Notes: generated by a model not told the origin, from the sequence alone. A stretch of DNA of 64,000 bases from Ottowia sp. SB7-C50 (GCF_033110285.1 NZ_CP136995.1:2170001-2234000), one strand, 5' to 3'. Positions 28,486 through 38,067 are shown, numbered from the stretch's first letter. Translations and numbers: made by a program.

Positions 28486-29685
28486 ATGAACCCCCTTCTA
28501 GCGCGACTGCAGCCCTACCCTTTCGAGCGGCTGCGCCAGTTGTTCGCGGGCGTGACGCCCGACGCCGCCCACCGCCCGCTCAGCCTGGGCATTGGCGAGC
28601 CCAAGCACCCCACGCCCGCCTTCATCCAGCAGGCGCTGGCCGACGATTTGCCGACCGGACTGTCGGGCTACCCGCCCACGGCCGGCTCGCCCGAGTTGCG
28701 CGCCGCCTGCGCGGGCTGGCTGCAGCGGCGCTACGGCGTCGCGGTGGATGCCGCCACTCAGGTGCTGCCCGTGCTGGGCTCGCGCGAAGCGCTGTTCGCG
28801 CTGGCGCAGGTGGTGGTCGACCCGACGCGGCCGCAGGCCACCGTGGTCTGCCCGAATCCGTTCTACCAAATCTACGAGGGCGCAGCGCTGCTGGCGGGCG
28901 CCACGCCCTATTACGTGGCCAGCGATGCGGCGCGCAACTTTGCGCCGCGCTGGGACCAGGTGCCGGCCGAGGTGTGGGCGCGCACGCAACTGGTCTACGT
29001 CTGTTCGCCCGGCAACCCCACGGGCGCCGTGATGCCGCTGGACGAATGGCGCATGCTGTTCGAACTGAGCGACCGGCACGGCTTCGTCATCGCGTCGGAC
29101 GAGTGCTACAGCGAGATCTACTTCCAGGGCGAGCCGCCGCTGGGCGGGCTGGAAGCGGCGGCAAAGCTGGGCCGCACCGACTTCAGGAACCTGGTGATGC
29201 TGACCAGCCTGTCCAAGCGCAGCAACGTGCCGGGCATGCGCTCGGGCTTCGTGGCGGGCGACGCGGCGATCATGAAGCAGTTTTTGCTCTACCGCACCTA
29301 CCACGGCAGCGCCATGAGCCCCGTGGTGCAGACCGCCAGCATCGCCGCCTGGGGCGACGAAGCGCACGTCGAGGACAACCGCCGCCAGTACCGCGAGAAG
29401 TTCGCCGCCGTCACGCCGCTGCTGGCCCAGGTGATGGACGTGCGCCTGCCGGACGCGTCTTTCTACCTCTGGGCCGGCGTGCCGGCGGCCTGGAACTGCG
29501 ACGACGCGGCGTTCGCGCGCGCCCTGTACGCTCAATACAATGTGACCGTTTTGCCGGGCAGCTACCTGGCCCGCGAAACCGAAGGCGTCAATCCGGGTCG
29601 GGGCCGCGTTCGCATGGCCTTGGTGGCTGAAACGTCCGAGTGCGTCGAGGCGGCCGAGCGCATCGCGGCGTTGTGCCGGGCTTGA
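28486..29685 (+). CDS. dapC: Succinyldiaminopimelate transaminase
   Basis: This class I/II PLP aminotransferase of 399 residues makes N-succinyl-LL-diaminopimelate in lysine and peptidoglycan synthesis. The N-terminus PLLARLQPYPFERLRQLF and the position just before dapD identify it as DapC, not a general aspartate aminotransferase. The PLP Asp is in the region VIASDECYSEIYF and the Schiff-base lysine is K244 in TSLSKRSNVPGMRSGF; the carboxylate-binding arginine lies in GRVRMAL near the end. A lower-GC secreted protein gene separates it from dapD. Confidence 0.94.
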   Translation: MNPLLARLQPYPFERLRQLFAGVTPDAAHRPLSLGIGEPKHPTPAFIQQALADDLPTGLSGYPPTAGSPELRAACAGWLQRRYGVAVDAATQVLPVLGSREALFALAQVVVDPTRPQATVVCPNPFYQIYEGAALLAGATPYYVASDAARNFAPRWDQVPAEVWARTQLVYVCSPGNPTGAVMPLDEWRMLFELSDRHGFVIASDECYSEIYFQGEPPLGGLEAAAKLGRTDFRNLVMLTSLSKRSNVPGMRSGFVAGDAAIMKQFLLYRTYHGSAMSPVVQTASIAAWGDEAHVEDNRRQYREKFAAVTPLLAQVMDVRLPDASFYLWAGVPAAWNCDDAAFARALYAQYNVTVLPGSYLARETEGVNPGRGRVRMALVAETSECVEAAERIAALCRA

Positions 29686-29759
29686 TCGGCGCTGGCTTTG
29701 CGGGCCAGCCACCCGCTGTAGTCCGTCACACCACACTTTTGCCAACCCGGGGAAATGTC

Positions 29760-30383
29760 ATGAACAAACAATCGGTGCTCTTGGCCGCGCTGTCGCTTGC
29801 AGCCCTCGTGCCATCCCACGCCCAGACGATGGATCGGCCCACTTACAAGGTGGGCGATGCCTGGGTGTACATCAATGAAAATGCCCTGACGCACCTGCGG
29901 AGCGCCGATTCCAGGTTCAGGATCGCCGAAGCCCGCCCCGACGGCTACCGCGTGATCGGCGGCACGCAGACTGCACCCAACATCACATGGGACATCGATG
30001 GCGCCACCCTGGCGGTGGACAAAGGCAACGTGATTGCCTACGAGAAGCCCGAGATGCAGTGGCCGCTGGCGGTCGGCCGGAAGTGGCAAACCGTCAGTAC
30101 GGTCAAGCGCGTGGATGGCATCACGGCATCGAGAAAATACGATGTGCAAGTCGAGACCTACGAGGACGTTCAAACGCCCGCGGGCACCTTCAAGGCGTTC
30201 AAGGTCAAGACCACCGGCTGGCATCAGTTCGACAAGAGCGATGCCAATGGCAACAACCGCGGCTACACGGATCGCACCGATTGGTGGTCACCCGAGGTGG
30301 GCCGGCCCGTCAAGACCGAATTGCGCGACGGGGGCCCTCAGGACCGGACGATCCGCACGCTGCAAAGCTTCACGCGCAACTGA
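29760..30383 (+). CDS. Hypothetical exported protein inserted between dapC and dapD
   Basis: This 207-residue protein has a clear signal peptide (SVLLAALSLAALVPSHAQ) and a mature domain rich in Thr, Asp and aromatic residues (KVGDAWVYINENAL, WDIDGATLAVDKGN, DRTDWWSPEVGRPV). It looks like a beta-rich periplasmic protein; I recognise no family. It has a GGGGAAA site before the ATG. Base composition is visibly more AT-rich than the neighbouring dap genes. It breaks the common dapC-dapD order, so it is a likely later insertion. Confidence 0.72.
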   Translation: MNKQSVLLAALSLAALVPSHAQTMDRPTYKVGDAWVYINENALTHLRSADSRFRIAEARPDGYRVIGGTQTAPNITWDIDGATLAVDKGNVIAYEKPEMQWPLAVGRKWQTVSTVKRVDGITASRKYDVQVETYEDVQTPAGTFKAFKVKTTGWHQFDKSDANGNNRGYTDRTDWWSPEVGRPVKTELRDGGPQDRTIRTLQSFTRN

Positions 30384-30422
30384 TTTCCCTCGCTCTTTTT
30401 TCGCTCTCTCTAAACAACACCG

Positions 30423-31256
30423 ATGACCCAAACACTGCAATCCATCATCGACACCGCCTGGGACAACCGCGCCAGCCTGTCGCCCGCCAGTGCCCCGAAA
30501 GAAGTGGCCGACGCCGTCGAGCACGTCATCAGCGACCTGAACGCCGGCCGCCTGCGCGTGGCCACGCGTGAATCGGTGGGCCAGTGGACGGTGCACCAGT
30601 GGATCAAGAAGGCCGTGCTGCTGTCGTTCCGCCTGAAGGACAACGAACGCATCAGCGCCGGCGACCTGGGCTTTTTCGACAAGGTGCAGACCAAGTTTGC
30701 CCATCTCGACGACGCCGCGCTGCGCGAAGCCGGCGTGCGCGTGGTGCCGCCGGCCGTGGCGCGGCGCGGCAGCTTCATTGGCAAGGGCGCGGTGCTGATG
30801 CCCAGCTACGTCAACATCGGTGCGTATGTAGACGAGGGCACCATGGTCGACACCTGGGCCACCGTGGGCAGCTGCGCGCAGATCGGCAAGAACGTGCACC
30901 TGTCGGGCGGCGTGGGCATTGGCGGCGTGCTGGAACCGCTGCAGGCCGGCCCCACCATCATCGAGGACAACTGCTTCATCGGCGCGCGCTCCGAGGTGGT
31001 CGAAGGCGTGGTGATCGAGGAAAACTCGGTGCTCGGCATGGGCGTCTACATCGGCCAGAGCACGCCCATCTTCAACCGCGACACGGGCGAAATCAGCTAC
31101 GGCCGCGTGCCCAGCGGCAGTGTGGTGGTCAGCGGCAACCTGCCCAAGAAGACCGCGGCCGGCCAGGACTACAGCATGTACGCGGCCATCATCGTCAAGC
31201 GGGTCGACGCGCAGACGCGCTCCAAGACCAGCATCAACGACCTGCTGCGGCCCTGA
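30423..31256 (+). CDS. dapD: Tetrahydrodipicolinate N-succinyltransferase
   Basis: This enzyme transfers succinyl from succinyl-CoA to tetrahydrodipicolinate at the start of the succinylase branch of lysine synthesis. The 277-residue protein has an alpha-helical N-terminal domain and a left-handed beta-helix made of hexapeptide repeats ([47 protein letters not shown]). Length and motifs match the family exactly. With dapC, dapE and the argD-type enzyme, the pathway from tetrahydrodipicolinate to diaminopimelate is nearly complete in the window. Confidence 0.97.
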   Translation: MTQTLQSIIDTAWDNRASLSPASAPKEVADAVEHVISDLNAGRLRVATRESVGQWTVHQWIKKAVLLSFRLKDNERISAGDLGFFDKVQTKFAHLDDAALREAGVRVVPPAVARRGSFIGKGAVLMPSYVNIGAYVDEGTMVDTWATVGSCAQIGKNVHLSGGVGIGGVLEPLQAGPTIIEDNCFIGARSEVVEGVVIEENSVLGMGVYIGQSTPIFNRDTGEISYGRVPSGSVVVSGNLPKKTAAGQDYSMYAAIIVKRVDAQTRSKTSINDLLRP

Positions 31257-31262
31257 TTGCGT

Positions 31263-31331
31263 TTCATAATAAAAAACGCGCCAACCGCTTACCGCACAAG
31301 CGCCGACAGCTACTTTTTATATAGCAACCTC
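31263..31331. repeat. Family A repeat, copy 9, before the PilU-type gene
   Basis: AACCGCTTACCGCACAAGCGCC, then CAGCTACTTTTTATATAGCA. It fills the whole dapD-pilU gap and ends at the pilU start codon, so it must contain that gene's ribosome binding region. Confidence 0.78.
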
Positions 31332-32588
31332 ATGACCCGTCCAGACCCGGCCGCTGCCAGCACCATGGAGCGCATCCTGCACCTGATGGCCGAAATGAAG
31401 GCGTCGGACGTGTACCTGTCGGCCCATGCGCCGGCCACCATCAAGATCAACGGGCAGTACATGCCGCTGAACCCGCAGGTGCTGCCGTCCGACACGGTGC
31501 TGAACCTGCTGACCGAAGTGGTGTCGCCCCACCGCATCGAGGAGCTGAAGGAAACCGGCGAGCTGAACATGGCCATCCCCATGTACGGCGTGGGCAACTT
31601 CCGCCTGTCGGCCATGCGCCAGCGCGGCACGTATGCGGCGGTGATCCGCTTCATCAGCCCCGACATTCCCGAACTGGATTCGCTCAACCTGCCCAACGTG
31701 CTGAAGCACCTGGTGATGGAAAAGCGCGGCCTGATCCTGATGGTGGGCGCCACCGGCGCGGGCAAGTCGACCACGCTGGCGTCGATGCTGGACCACCGCA
31801 ACAAGCACATGGCGGGCCACATCCTGACCATCGAGGATCCGATCGAATTTGTCTTCACCAACCGCAAGTCGCTCATCAACCAGCGCGAGGTCGGCTCCGA
31901 CACGGCGTCGCTGCACGTGGGCCTGAAGAACGCGCTGCGGCAGGCACCCGACGTCATCATGATCGGCGAGATCCGCGACCGCGAGACCATGAGCGCCGCC
32001 ATCGCCTACGCGCAGTCGGGCCACCTGTGCCTGGCCACGCTGCACGCCAACAACAGCTACCAGGCGCTCAACCGCGTGCTGTCGTTCTACCCCGCCGAAG
32101 TGCGGCCCACGCTGCTGGGCGACCTGGCGGCGTCGCTCAAATCCATCGTGTCGCAGCGCCTGCTGCGCACGGTGGACGGCGGGCGCATTCCCGCGGTCGA
32201 AGTGCTGCTCAACACCAAGCTGATCGCCGACCTGATCGAGAAAAGCGACTTCTCCGGCGTCAAGGAGGCCATGGACAACTCCATCGCCGAAGGCTCGCAG
32301 ACCTTTGAGGAAGACCTGGCGCGCCTGATCAGCGAAGGCAAGATCGACCGCAAGGAAGGCCTGGTCAACGCCGATTCGCCCACCAACCTGATGTGGCGCC
32401 TGCAAAACGACACCGGCCGCCGCTCGGCCAACCAGCCGGCCGAAGTAGAGTTGCCCAGCGACGAGCCGTCGTTCACTGAGATTTCGCTGGACGTGCGGCC
32501 CGGCCAGGCGGGCGCCCTCGAAGACCGCGTGCCGCCGATGGGCGCTGCCGCGGGCGGTCTGGCGGATTCGCGCATTGGCGGGGCGTGA
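31332..32588 (+). CDS. pilU: PilT/PilU-type twitching motility ATPase
   Basis: This 418-residue hexameric ATPase of type IV pilus retraction has an N-terminal PAS-like domain (MKASDVYLSAHAPATIKING), Walker A GATGAGKST (139-147), the Asp box IEDPIEFVF, and Walker B-like RQAPDVIMIGEIRDRETM with a His box LATLHANN. The C-terminal tail beyond LIxGKI is longer than in PilT, as in PilU. No other pilus gene is in the window. Its position between dapD and dapE recurs in this bacterial family as far as I recall, without a known functional reason. Confidence 0.9.
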   Translation: MTRPDPAAASTMERILHLMAEMKASDVYLSAHAPATIKINGQYMPLNPQVLPSDTVLNLLTEVVSPHRIEELKETGELNMAIPMYGVGNFRLSAMRQRGTYAAVIRFISPDIPELDSLNLPNVLKHLVMEKRGLILMVGATGAGKSTTLASMLDHRNKHMAGHILTIEDPIEFVFTNRKSLINQREVGSDTASLHVGLKNALRQAPDVIMIGEIRDRETMSAAIAYAQSGHLCLATLHANNSYQALNRVLSFYPAEVRPTLLGDLAASLKSIVSQRLLRTVDGGRIPAVEVLLNTKLIADLIEKSDFSGVKEAMDNSIAEGSQTFEEDLARLISEGKIDRKEGLVNADSPTNLMWRLQNDTGRRSANQPAEVELPSDEPSFTEISLDVRPGQAGALEDRVPPMGAAAGGLADSRIGGA

Positions 32589-32636
32589 TGGTCAGGTGGG
32601 GCTTGATCGCTTAGGCATCGCGCCACCTCCACAGCC

Positions 32637-32685
32637 GTCATTCCCGCGCAGAGCCTGCCCTCGCGAAGTCGGGGCGAGAATGACG
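32637..32685. repeat. REP-like inverted repeat CGTCATTC / GAATGACG
   Basis: CGTCATTCCCGCG and CGAGAATGACG form the outer stem, with CCTCGCG in the loop. It lies in the gap between the pilU-type gene and dapE. The CGTCATTCCCGCG end is a widespread intergenic repeat type in Proteobacteria. Confidence 0.65.
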
Positions 32686-32798
32686 AAGCAAGAGGGCCGA
32701 GTCAATTGGATATGCAGCCGACCCATCCGCTTTGAGCGTGCGGCGTGACGATCGGCGATAACCCAACCCCAACGCTCAACCCCCAACACCGAACCCCC

Positions 32799-33974
32799 AT
32801 GTCCCCCACCCGCCTGCTCGCCGAACAACTCATCGCCCGCCCCTCGGTCACGCCGCAGGACGCCGGCTGCATTGACCTGATTGCCGCGCGCCTGGCGCCG
32901 CTGGGCTTCGTGTGCGAAGTCATCGACAGCGGCCCGGCCGATTTCCGCGTTCGCAACCTGTGGGCAAAAAGGCCTGCAGCGCTGACCGATCCAGCGCAGG
33001 AAGCTATCAAAACGATAGTTTTTGCCGGCCACACCGACGTCGTGCCCACCGGTCCGCTCGATCAGTGGACCAGCGACCCCTTCACCCCCACCGAGCGCGA
33101 CGGCAAGCTGTACGGCCGCGGCGCCAGCGACATGAAGACGTCGATTGCCGCCTTCGTGGTGGCGGTCGAGCAATTCCTGGCCGCGCGGCCCGACGCGCCG
33201 CTGAACATCGCCCTGCTGCTGACCAGCGACGAGGAAGGCCCGGCGGTCGACGGCACGGTGGTCGTGTGCAACCAGTTGAAGGCGCGCGGCGAGCGGCTCG
33301 ACTACTGCATCGTCGGCGAGCCGACCTCGGTCGACCGCACTGGCGACATGATCAAGAATGGCCGGCGCGGCACGCTGTCGGGGCGGCTGGTCGTCAAGGG
33401 CATCCAGGGGCACATCGCCTACCCGCACCTGGCGCGCAACCCCATCCACCAACTGGCGCCCGCCCTGGCCCAGCTGGTGGCCATCGAATGGGACCGCGGC
33501 AACGCCTTCTTCCCGCCCACCAGCTGGCAGGTCAGCAACATCCACGGCGGCACCGGCGCCGGCAACATCATTCCCGGCCAGGTGGTGGTCGACTTCAATT
33601 TCCGCTTCTGCACCGAATCGACGCCCGAATCGCTGCAATCGCGCCTGGAGGCCGTGCTGCGCGACCACGGGCTGGACTACGAACTGACATGGGTGCTGGG
33701 CGGCCTGCCCTTCCTCACCACGCCGGGCAGCCTGGTGGATGCCGTGCAGGCCGCGATCCGCGACGTCACGGGCATCGAAACCGAGCTGTCCACCACCGGC
33801 GGCACCAGCGACGGCCGCTTCATCGCGCGAATCTGCCCGCAGGTGGTCGAACTCGGTCCGCCCAACGCCAGCATCCACAAGATCGACGAACACATCGCCC
33901 TGGCCGATATTGCGCCGCTGACCGCAATCTACCAGCGCGTGCTGGACAACCTGGCCGCCACCGCAGCGCCCTGA
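32799..33974 (+). CDS. dapE: Succinyl-diaminopimelate desuccinylase
   Basis: This di-zinc M20 hydrolase removes succinate from N-succinyl-LL-diaminopimelate. It has 391 residues from the ATG at 32799. Metal ligands are H78 and D80 in [12 protein letters not shown], the Asp in GRGASDMKT, Glu residues in [11 protein letters not shown] and the C-terminal His in [11 protein letters not shown] family A repeat (32966-33023) encodes about 14 residues just before the FAGHTD motif. This spot tolerates length change in the family, and the frame and the metal site are intact. Confidence 0.96.
   Translation: MSPTRLLAEQLIARPSVTPQDAGCIDLIAARLAPLGFVCEVIDSGPADFRVRNLWAKRPAALTDPAQEAIKTIVFAGHTDVVPTGPLDQWTSDPFTPTERDGKLYGRGASDMKTSIAAFVVAVEQFLAARPDAPLNIALLLTSDEEGPAVDGTVVVCNQLKARGERLDYCIVGEPTSVDRTGDMIKNGRRGTLSGRLVVKGIQGHIAYPHLARNPIHQLAPALAQLVAIEWDRGNAFFPPTSWQVSNIHGGTGAGNIIPGQVVVDFNFRFCTESTPESLQSRLEAVLRDHGLDYELTWVLGGLPFLTTPGSLVDAVQAAIRDVTGIETELSTTGGTSDGRFIARICPQVVELGPPNASIHKIDEHIALADIAPLTAIYQRVLDNLAATAAP
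32966..33023. repeat. Family A repeat, copy 10, inside dapE
   Basis: CAGCGCTGACCGATCCAGCGCAGG then AAGCTATCAAAACGATAGTTT. It is in frame and encodes [14 protein letters not shown], directly before the catalytic His motif. Confidence 0.75.
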
Positions 33975-33977
33975 CTT

Positions 33978-34013
33978 GCTCCCTCGCCCTCGGGTAGAGG
34001 GCGGGGGTGAGGG
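33978..34013. repeat. CCCTCACCCCCGCCCTC-type hairpin
   Basis: GCCCTC GGGTA GAGGGC (33986-34002) is embedded in C-rich sequence that reads CCCTCACCCCCGCCCTC on the minus strand. It is a common intergenic repeat type in Proteobacteria and lies between dapE and prmB. Confidence 0.65.
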
Positions 34014-34052
34014 CCGCGCCGCATCGCGGACACTCGATCACCACACACCGCC

Positions 34053-34922
34053 ATGACCCTGACCGACCTCGTGACCGACACCGAACGCCAGCTGACCGAA
34101 GCCGGCGTCAGCTTCGGCCACGGCACCACCAACGCGCGTGACGAAGCGGCGTGGCTGGTGCTGCACGCGCTGGGCCTGCCGCTCGATGTCGACCTTGAAA
34201 ATCCTGAGTTCCATCGGCCGCTGACGCTGGACCAGCAAGCGCAGGTTGCTACGCTTTTAAAAGCACGCATCGAATCGCGGCGGCCGCTGGCCTACCTGAC
34301 GCGCGAAGCCTGGCTGCAGGGCGTGCCCTTCTACGTGGATGAGCGCGCCATCGTGCCGCGCAGCCTGATCGCCGAATGCATCGCCGACGGCAGCGTCGAC
34401 CCCTGGCTGTCCGACCAGACCCGGCGCGTGCTCGACCTGTGCACCGGCAACGGCAGCCTGGCCGTGCTGGCCGCCCTGGCCTGGCCCGACGTGCAGGTCG
34501 ACGCCGCCGATCTGAGCGCCGACGCCCTGGCCGTGGCGCGCATCAACGTCGACCAGCACAACCTGCAGGGCCGCATCGCGCTGATCGAAAGCGACGGCCT
34601 GGCGGCCTGCGCCGGCCCGTACGACCTGATGCTGTGCAACCCGCCCTACGTCAACGCCGCCAGCATGGCCGCGCTGCCCGCCGAATACCGCGCCGAACCC
34701 GACATGGCGCTGGCCGGCGGCGCCGACGGCATGGACTTTGTGCGCACCCTGCTGCGCGACGCGCCGTCCCGCATGGCAGACGACGCGGTGATGGTGCTCG
34801 AAATCGGCCACGAGCGCGCGCATTTCGAAGCCGCCTTCCCGCACCTCAGCCCGGTCTGGCTGGACACCAGCGCGGGCGGCGATCAGGTGCTGCTGCTGAC
34901 GCGTGAGGCTTTGACGCCATGA
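34053..34922 (+). CDS. prmB: 50S ribosomal protein L3 glutamine methyltransferase
   Basis: This S-adenosylmethionine-dependent enzyme modifies a glutamine in ribosomal protein L3. The 289-residue protein has an N-terminal helical domain, then VLDLCTGNGSLAVLAALA (SAM site) and the catalytic NPPY motif at residues 196-199 followed by VNAASMAALPAEYRAEP. PrmB is told from PrmC by this downstream sequence and the dapE neighbourhood. A weak family A resemblance lies at 34218-34266. Its stop overlaps the start of the ABC-F gene by four bases. Confidence 0.93.
   Translation: MTLTDLVTDTERQLTEAGVSFGHGTTNARDEAAWLVLHALGLPLDVDLENPEFHRPLTLDQQAQVATLLKARIESRRPLAYLTREAWLQGVPFYVDERAIVPRSLIAECIADGSVDPWLSDQTRRVLDLCTGNGSLAVLAALAWPDVQVDAADLSADALAVARINVDQHNLQGRIALIESDGLAACAGPYDLMLCNPPYVNAASMAALPAEYRAEPDMALAGGADGMDFVRTLLRDAPSRMADDAVMVLEIGHERAHFEAAFPHLSPVWLDTSAGGDQVLLLTREALTP
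34218..34266. repeat. Family A-like sequence inside prmB
   Basis: CGCTGGACCAGCAAGCGCAGG and TTGCTACGCTTTTAAAAGC follow the block order but are degenerate. The encoded TLDQQAQVATLLKARI fits the normal protein, so coincidence is possible. Confidence 0.4.
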
Positions 34923-37060
34923 TCCAACTGCAGAACATCACCCTGCGTCGCGGCGCCAAAGTGCTGCTGGACGGCGCCAGCGTCACCCTTCAGCCGGGCG
35001 AAAAGGTCGGTCTGGTGGGCCGCAACGGGGCGGGCAAGTCGACGCTGTTCGGGTTGTTCAACGGCACCTTGCATGAGGACGGGGGCGATTTCTCGATGCC
35101 GGCGCACTGGCGCCTGGCGCAGGTCGAGCAGCACATGCCGGAATCGTCCGAAAGCGCCACCGATTTCGTGCTTTCGGGCGACCAGCGCTTGTCCACATTG
35201 CGCGATCAGCTCTCAAAAGCAGAGCAAGCGGGTGACGGCATGGCGATTGCGCAGGCGCACAGCGATCTGCACGATGCGGGCGCGCACGACGCCACAGCGC
35301 GCGCGCAGGCGCTGATCCTGGGGCTGGGCTTCAAGGTGGGCGAGCTGCGTTCGCCGGTCAACAGCTTTTCGGGTGGCTGGCGCATGCGGTTGCAGCTGGC
35401 GCGCGCGCTGATGGCGCCGAGCGACCTGCTGCTGCTGGACGAGCCGACCAACCACCTGGACCTGGACGCGCTGGTGTGGCTGGAAGGTTGGCTGTCGCGC
35501 TACGACGGCACGCTGATCGTCATCAGCCACGACCGCGAATTCCTGGACGCGGTGACGCGGGTGACGCTGCACATCGAGCACGCGCGGCTGACGCGCTATG
35601 GCGGCAATTACAGCGCCTTCGAAGAACTGCGCGCGCAGCAACTGTCGCTGCAGCAGGCGGCGTTTGCGCGGCAGCAGGACAAGATCGCCCATCTGCAGAA
35701 GTTCATCGACCGCTTCAAGGCCAAGGCGACCAAGGCGCGGCAGGCGCAAAGCCGCGTCAAGGCGCTGGAGCGCATGGAAAAGATCGCGCCGGTGCTGGCC
35801 GACGCCGAGTTCCAGTTCGAGTTCCGCGAGCCGGCCAACCTGCCCAACCCGATGCTGGCGATTCGCGACGCGACGTTCGGCTACCGCGCTGCCGACGCTA
35901 CAAAAACAGAAGCTGCCGCCGCAGATACAGCAAGCGCCGGGCAGGAAAAAGACGGCTCAGCCCCGCTGCCCGAATACGCCACGTCCAACGCCCTGCGCGC
36001 CGCGCTGATGGCGCGCGGCGAATGGCCGCCCGAGCTGCAGCCGGGGGACCGCGTCATCCTGACCGACGTCACGCGCAGCGTGCTGGCGGGCCAGCGCATC
36101 GGCATCCTGGGCGCCAACGGCCAGGGCAAGTCCACCTTTGTCAAGACGGTGGCGCGTACCCTGCCGCTGCTGACCGGCCAGCTGACCGAGGGCAAGGGCC
36201 TCCGCATCGGCTACTTCGCCCAGCAGGAACTGGACGTGCTGCACCCCGGCAGCACGCCGCTGGAACACATGGTGCGGCTGGCGCGCGACACCGGCCAGGA
36301 AAACACCGAGGCCGCGCGCGAGCAGCAGTTGCGCAACTTCCTGGGCACCTTCAATTTCCCGGGTGAGATGGTGCTGCAGCCGGTGGGCCAGTTCAGCGGC
36401 GGCGAAAAGGCGCGGTTGGTGCTGGCCATGATCGTCTGGCAGCGCCCCAACCTGCTGCTGCTGGACGAGCCCACCAACCACCTGGACCTGGCCACGCGCG
36501 AGGCGCTGGCGGTGGCGCTGAACGAGTTCGAAGGCACCGTCATGCTGGTCAGCCACGACCGCGCGCTGCTGCGCAGCGTGTGCGACGAATTCTGGCTGGT
36601 GGCGCGCGGCGGCGTGGCGCCGTTCGACGGCGATCTGGAGGACTACCAGCGCTACCTGATCGATCAGGCACGCCAGGCGCGCGAGGCCCACAGTGCCCAG
36701 CTTGCTTCCAATACCATAGCTGCCAGCGCAGATCCGGACAGCGCCAGCGGCCTGAATGATGCAAAACCCGCGGTGCCCGCGCTCAACCCCGCCGAACAGC
36801 GCCGGCTGGAAGCGCAGCGCCGCCAGCAGCTGGCCGACCGCACGAAGCCGCTGAAGCGCGCGCTGCAGCAGGCCGAGCAGCGCATGCAGGCCCTGGCCGC
36901 CGAGCAGGCGGGGCTGGAAGAGCGCCTGTCCACGCCACTGGCGCCCGCCGACATCGCCGAGGCCGCCCGCCGGCTGAAGGCCGTGGCGGCCGACATCGCC
37001 GCGCTGGAAGACGAGTGGCTGAGCCTGACGAGCCAGATCGAGGCCATCGAAGCCGCCTGA
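34919..37060 (+). CDS. ABC-F family ATPase (Uup/YheS type)
   Basis: This soluble ABC protein (713 residues) has two ATPase domains and no membrane part; ABC-F proteins act on the ribosome. Domain 1: GRNGAGKST (34-42), NSFSGGWRMRLQLA, LLLDEPTNHLD. Domain 2: GANGQGKST (398-406), QFSGGEKARLVLA, LLLDEPTNHLD. Between them is the charged interdomain linker (KATKARQAQSRVKALERM). The C-terminus is a coiled-coil tail as in Uup/YheS. Two family A repeats lie in frame, one in the insertion before the second domain and one in the linker before the tail. It overlaps prmB by four bases. Confidence 0.92.
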   Translation: MIQLQNITLRRGAKVLLDGASVTLQPGEKVGLVGRNGAGKSTLFGLFNGTLHEDGGDFSMPAHWRLAQVEQHMPESSESATDFVLSGDQRLSTLRDQLSKAEQAGDGMAIAQAHSDLHDAGAHDATARAQALILGLGFKVGELRSPVNSFSGGWRMRLQLARALMAPSDLLLLDEPTNHLDLDALVWLEGWLSRYDGTLIVISHDREFLDAVTRVTLHIEHARLTRYGGNYSAFEELRAQQLSLQQAAFARQQDKIAHLQKFIDRFKAKATKARQAQSRVKALERMEKIAPVLADAEFQFEFREPANLPNPMLAIRDATFGYRAADATKTEAAAADTASAGQEKDGSAPLPEYATSNALRAALMARGEWPPELQPGDRVILTDVTRSVLAGQRIGILGANGQGKSTFVKTVARTLPLLTGQLTEGKGLRIGYFAQQELDVLHPGSTPLEHMVRLARDTGQENTEAAREQQLRNFLGTFNFPGEMVLQPVGQFSGGEKARLVLAMIVWQRPNLLLLDEPTNHLDLATREALAVALNEFEGTVMLVSHDRALLRSVCDEFWLVARGGVAPFDGDLEDYQRYLIDQARQAREAHSAQLASNTIAASADPDSASGLNDAKPAVPALNPAEQRRLEAQRRQQLADRTKPLKRALQQAEQRMQALAAEQAGLEERLSTPLAPADIAEAARRLKAVAADIAALEDEWLSLTSQIEAIEAA
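35897..35945. repeat. Family A repeat, copy 12, inside the ABC-F gene
   Basis: GCTACAAAAACAGAAGCTGC then AGATACAGCAAGCGCC. It is in frame and encodes the low-complexity ATKTEAAAADTASAG in the insertion before the second ATPase domain. Confidence 0.65.
36700..36767. repeat. Family A repeat, copy 13, inside the ABC-F gene
   Basis: TGCTTCCAATACCATAGCTG, then CCAGCGCAGATCCGGACAGCGCCAG. It is in frame, encoding LASNTIAASADPDSASG in the linker before the coiled-coil tail. Confidence 0.7.
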
Positions 37061-37167
37061 GCCGCCATGTAGGCCAACGCCGCAATTTGCGCGCCGGGCT
37101 TGGGCCGGCGGCCCGATCGGCGTTACAGTGCCCCGGTCATCAACACCACCGGGAAGGGGTACACACC

Positions 37168-37407
37168 ATGGGCATCATCGTCACCATCATCGTCGGGTTC
37201 GTCGTCGGCCTGCTGGCCCGCGCCATCATGCCGGGCAACCAGAGCATGGGCATGATCATGACGACCATTCTGGGCATCGTGGGCGCCATCGTCGGCCAGT
37301 TTGGCGCCAACGCGCTGGGCATGACCGGCCCCGTGGGCTGGATCGGCTCGATCGTCGGCGCGATCATCGTGCTGCTGATATACGGTATGGTCACCAAGCG
37401 CGGCTGA
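37168..37407 (+). CDS. GlsB/YeaQ/YmgE family membrane protein
   Basis: This 79-residue inner membrane protein has three hydrophobic segments separated by MPGNQSMGMIMT and GMTGPVGWIGS. This is the transglycosylase-associated (Transgly_assoc) family, induced by stress in several bacteria; the biochemical role is unknown. It begins with MGIIVTIIVGFVVGLLARAI and ends TKRG. A GGAAGGGG site precedes the ATG. Confidence 0.9.
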   Translation: MGIIVTIIVGFVVGLLARAIMPGNQSMGMIMTTILGIVGAIVGQFGANALGMTGPVGWIGSIVGAIIVLLIYGMVTKRG

Positions 37408-37435
37408 TCCGCACCACCGACAGCACCGCATCGCC

Positions 37436-38020
37436 ATGGCATCACGCAGCAAACCCGACGCGCTGGAACTGGCCCGCGGCAACACGCAGCTGGAAGCAGC
37501 CGTGCTGCGCAGCCGCAAGCTGCTGGGCCGCCGCGCGCTGGCGGCCGGCGTGGCCGGCGCGGTGCCCTTGCCGGGGCTGGACTGGGCGGTCGACGCGGCC
37601 ATGCTGACGCAGCTGCTGCCCAAGATCAACGCCGAGTTCGGCCTGGCGCCGCACCAGATCGCGCAGCTGGACGCGGGCGAAAAAGAGCGCGTGCAGAAGG
37701 CCGCGGCGGTCGTCGGTTCGATCGTCGTCGGCCGGCTGGTCACGCGCGACCTGGTGATGCGCTTTGCGCGGCTGCTGGGCAAGCGGCTGACGGTGGCGCA
37801 GGCCACGCGCTACGTGCCGATTGCCGGGCAGCTGGTGTCGGGCGCGCTGGGCTATGCCGCGCTGCGCTACCTGGGCGAGCAGCACATCCGCGACTGTGTG
37901 CGCGTGGCGCAAAGCGCGCAACTGCTGCTGCCGGCGCCCGCCGCGACCGAGCCGAAGAAGGGCTGGCTGAAAACCAGCCTGGGCCGCAAGGCCTCGCCCG
38001 ACGGCACGGCGTCGGCCTGA
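37436..38020 (+). CDS. Hypothetical membrane-associated protein, DUF697-like
   Basis: This 194-residue protein has an N-terminal soluble stretch, then amphipathic and hydrophobic segments: RRALAAGVAGAVPLPGLDWA, VGSIVVGRLVTRDLVM and YVPIAGQLVSGALGYAALRY. The arrangement (Ala-rich, Pro-Leu-Pro-Gly, a helical pair) resembles the DUF697/YcjF group, but I cannot confirm it. It follows the GlsB-type gene by 28 bp and probably shares its transcript. Function unknown. Confidence 0.68.
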   Translation: MASRSKPDALELARGNTQLEAAVLRSRKLLGRRALAAGVAGAVPLPGLDWAVDAAMLTQLLPKINAEFGLAPHQIAQLDAGEKERVQKAAAVVGSIVVGRLVTRDLVMRFARLLGKRLTVAQATRYVPIAGQLVSGALGYAALRYLGEQHIRDCVRVAQSAQLLLPAPAATEPKKGWLKTSLGRKASPDGTASA

Positions 38021-38043
38021 CGCCGCCCTGCCCTCGCCCCACC

Positions 38044-38067
38044 GCCGGCCCTGTGCCGGCTTTGTTG
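38044..38067. terminator. Weak hairpin terminator between convergent genes
   Basis: GCCGGC CCTGT GCCGGC followed by TTTGTTG lies exactly between the stop codons of two convergent genes (38020 and 38068). Confidence 0.6.
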
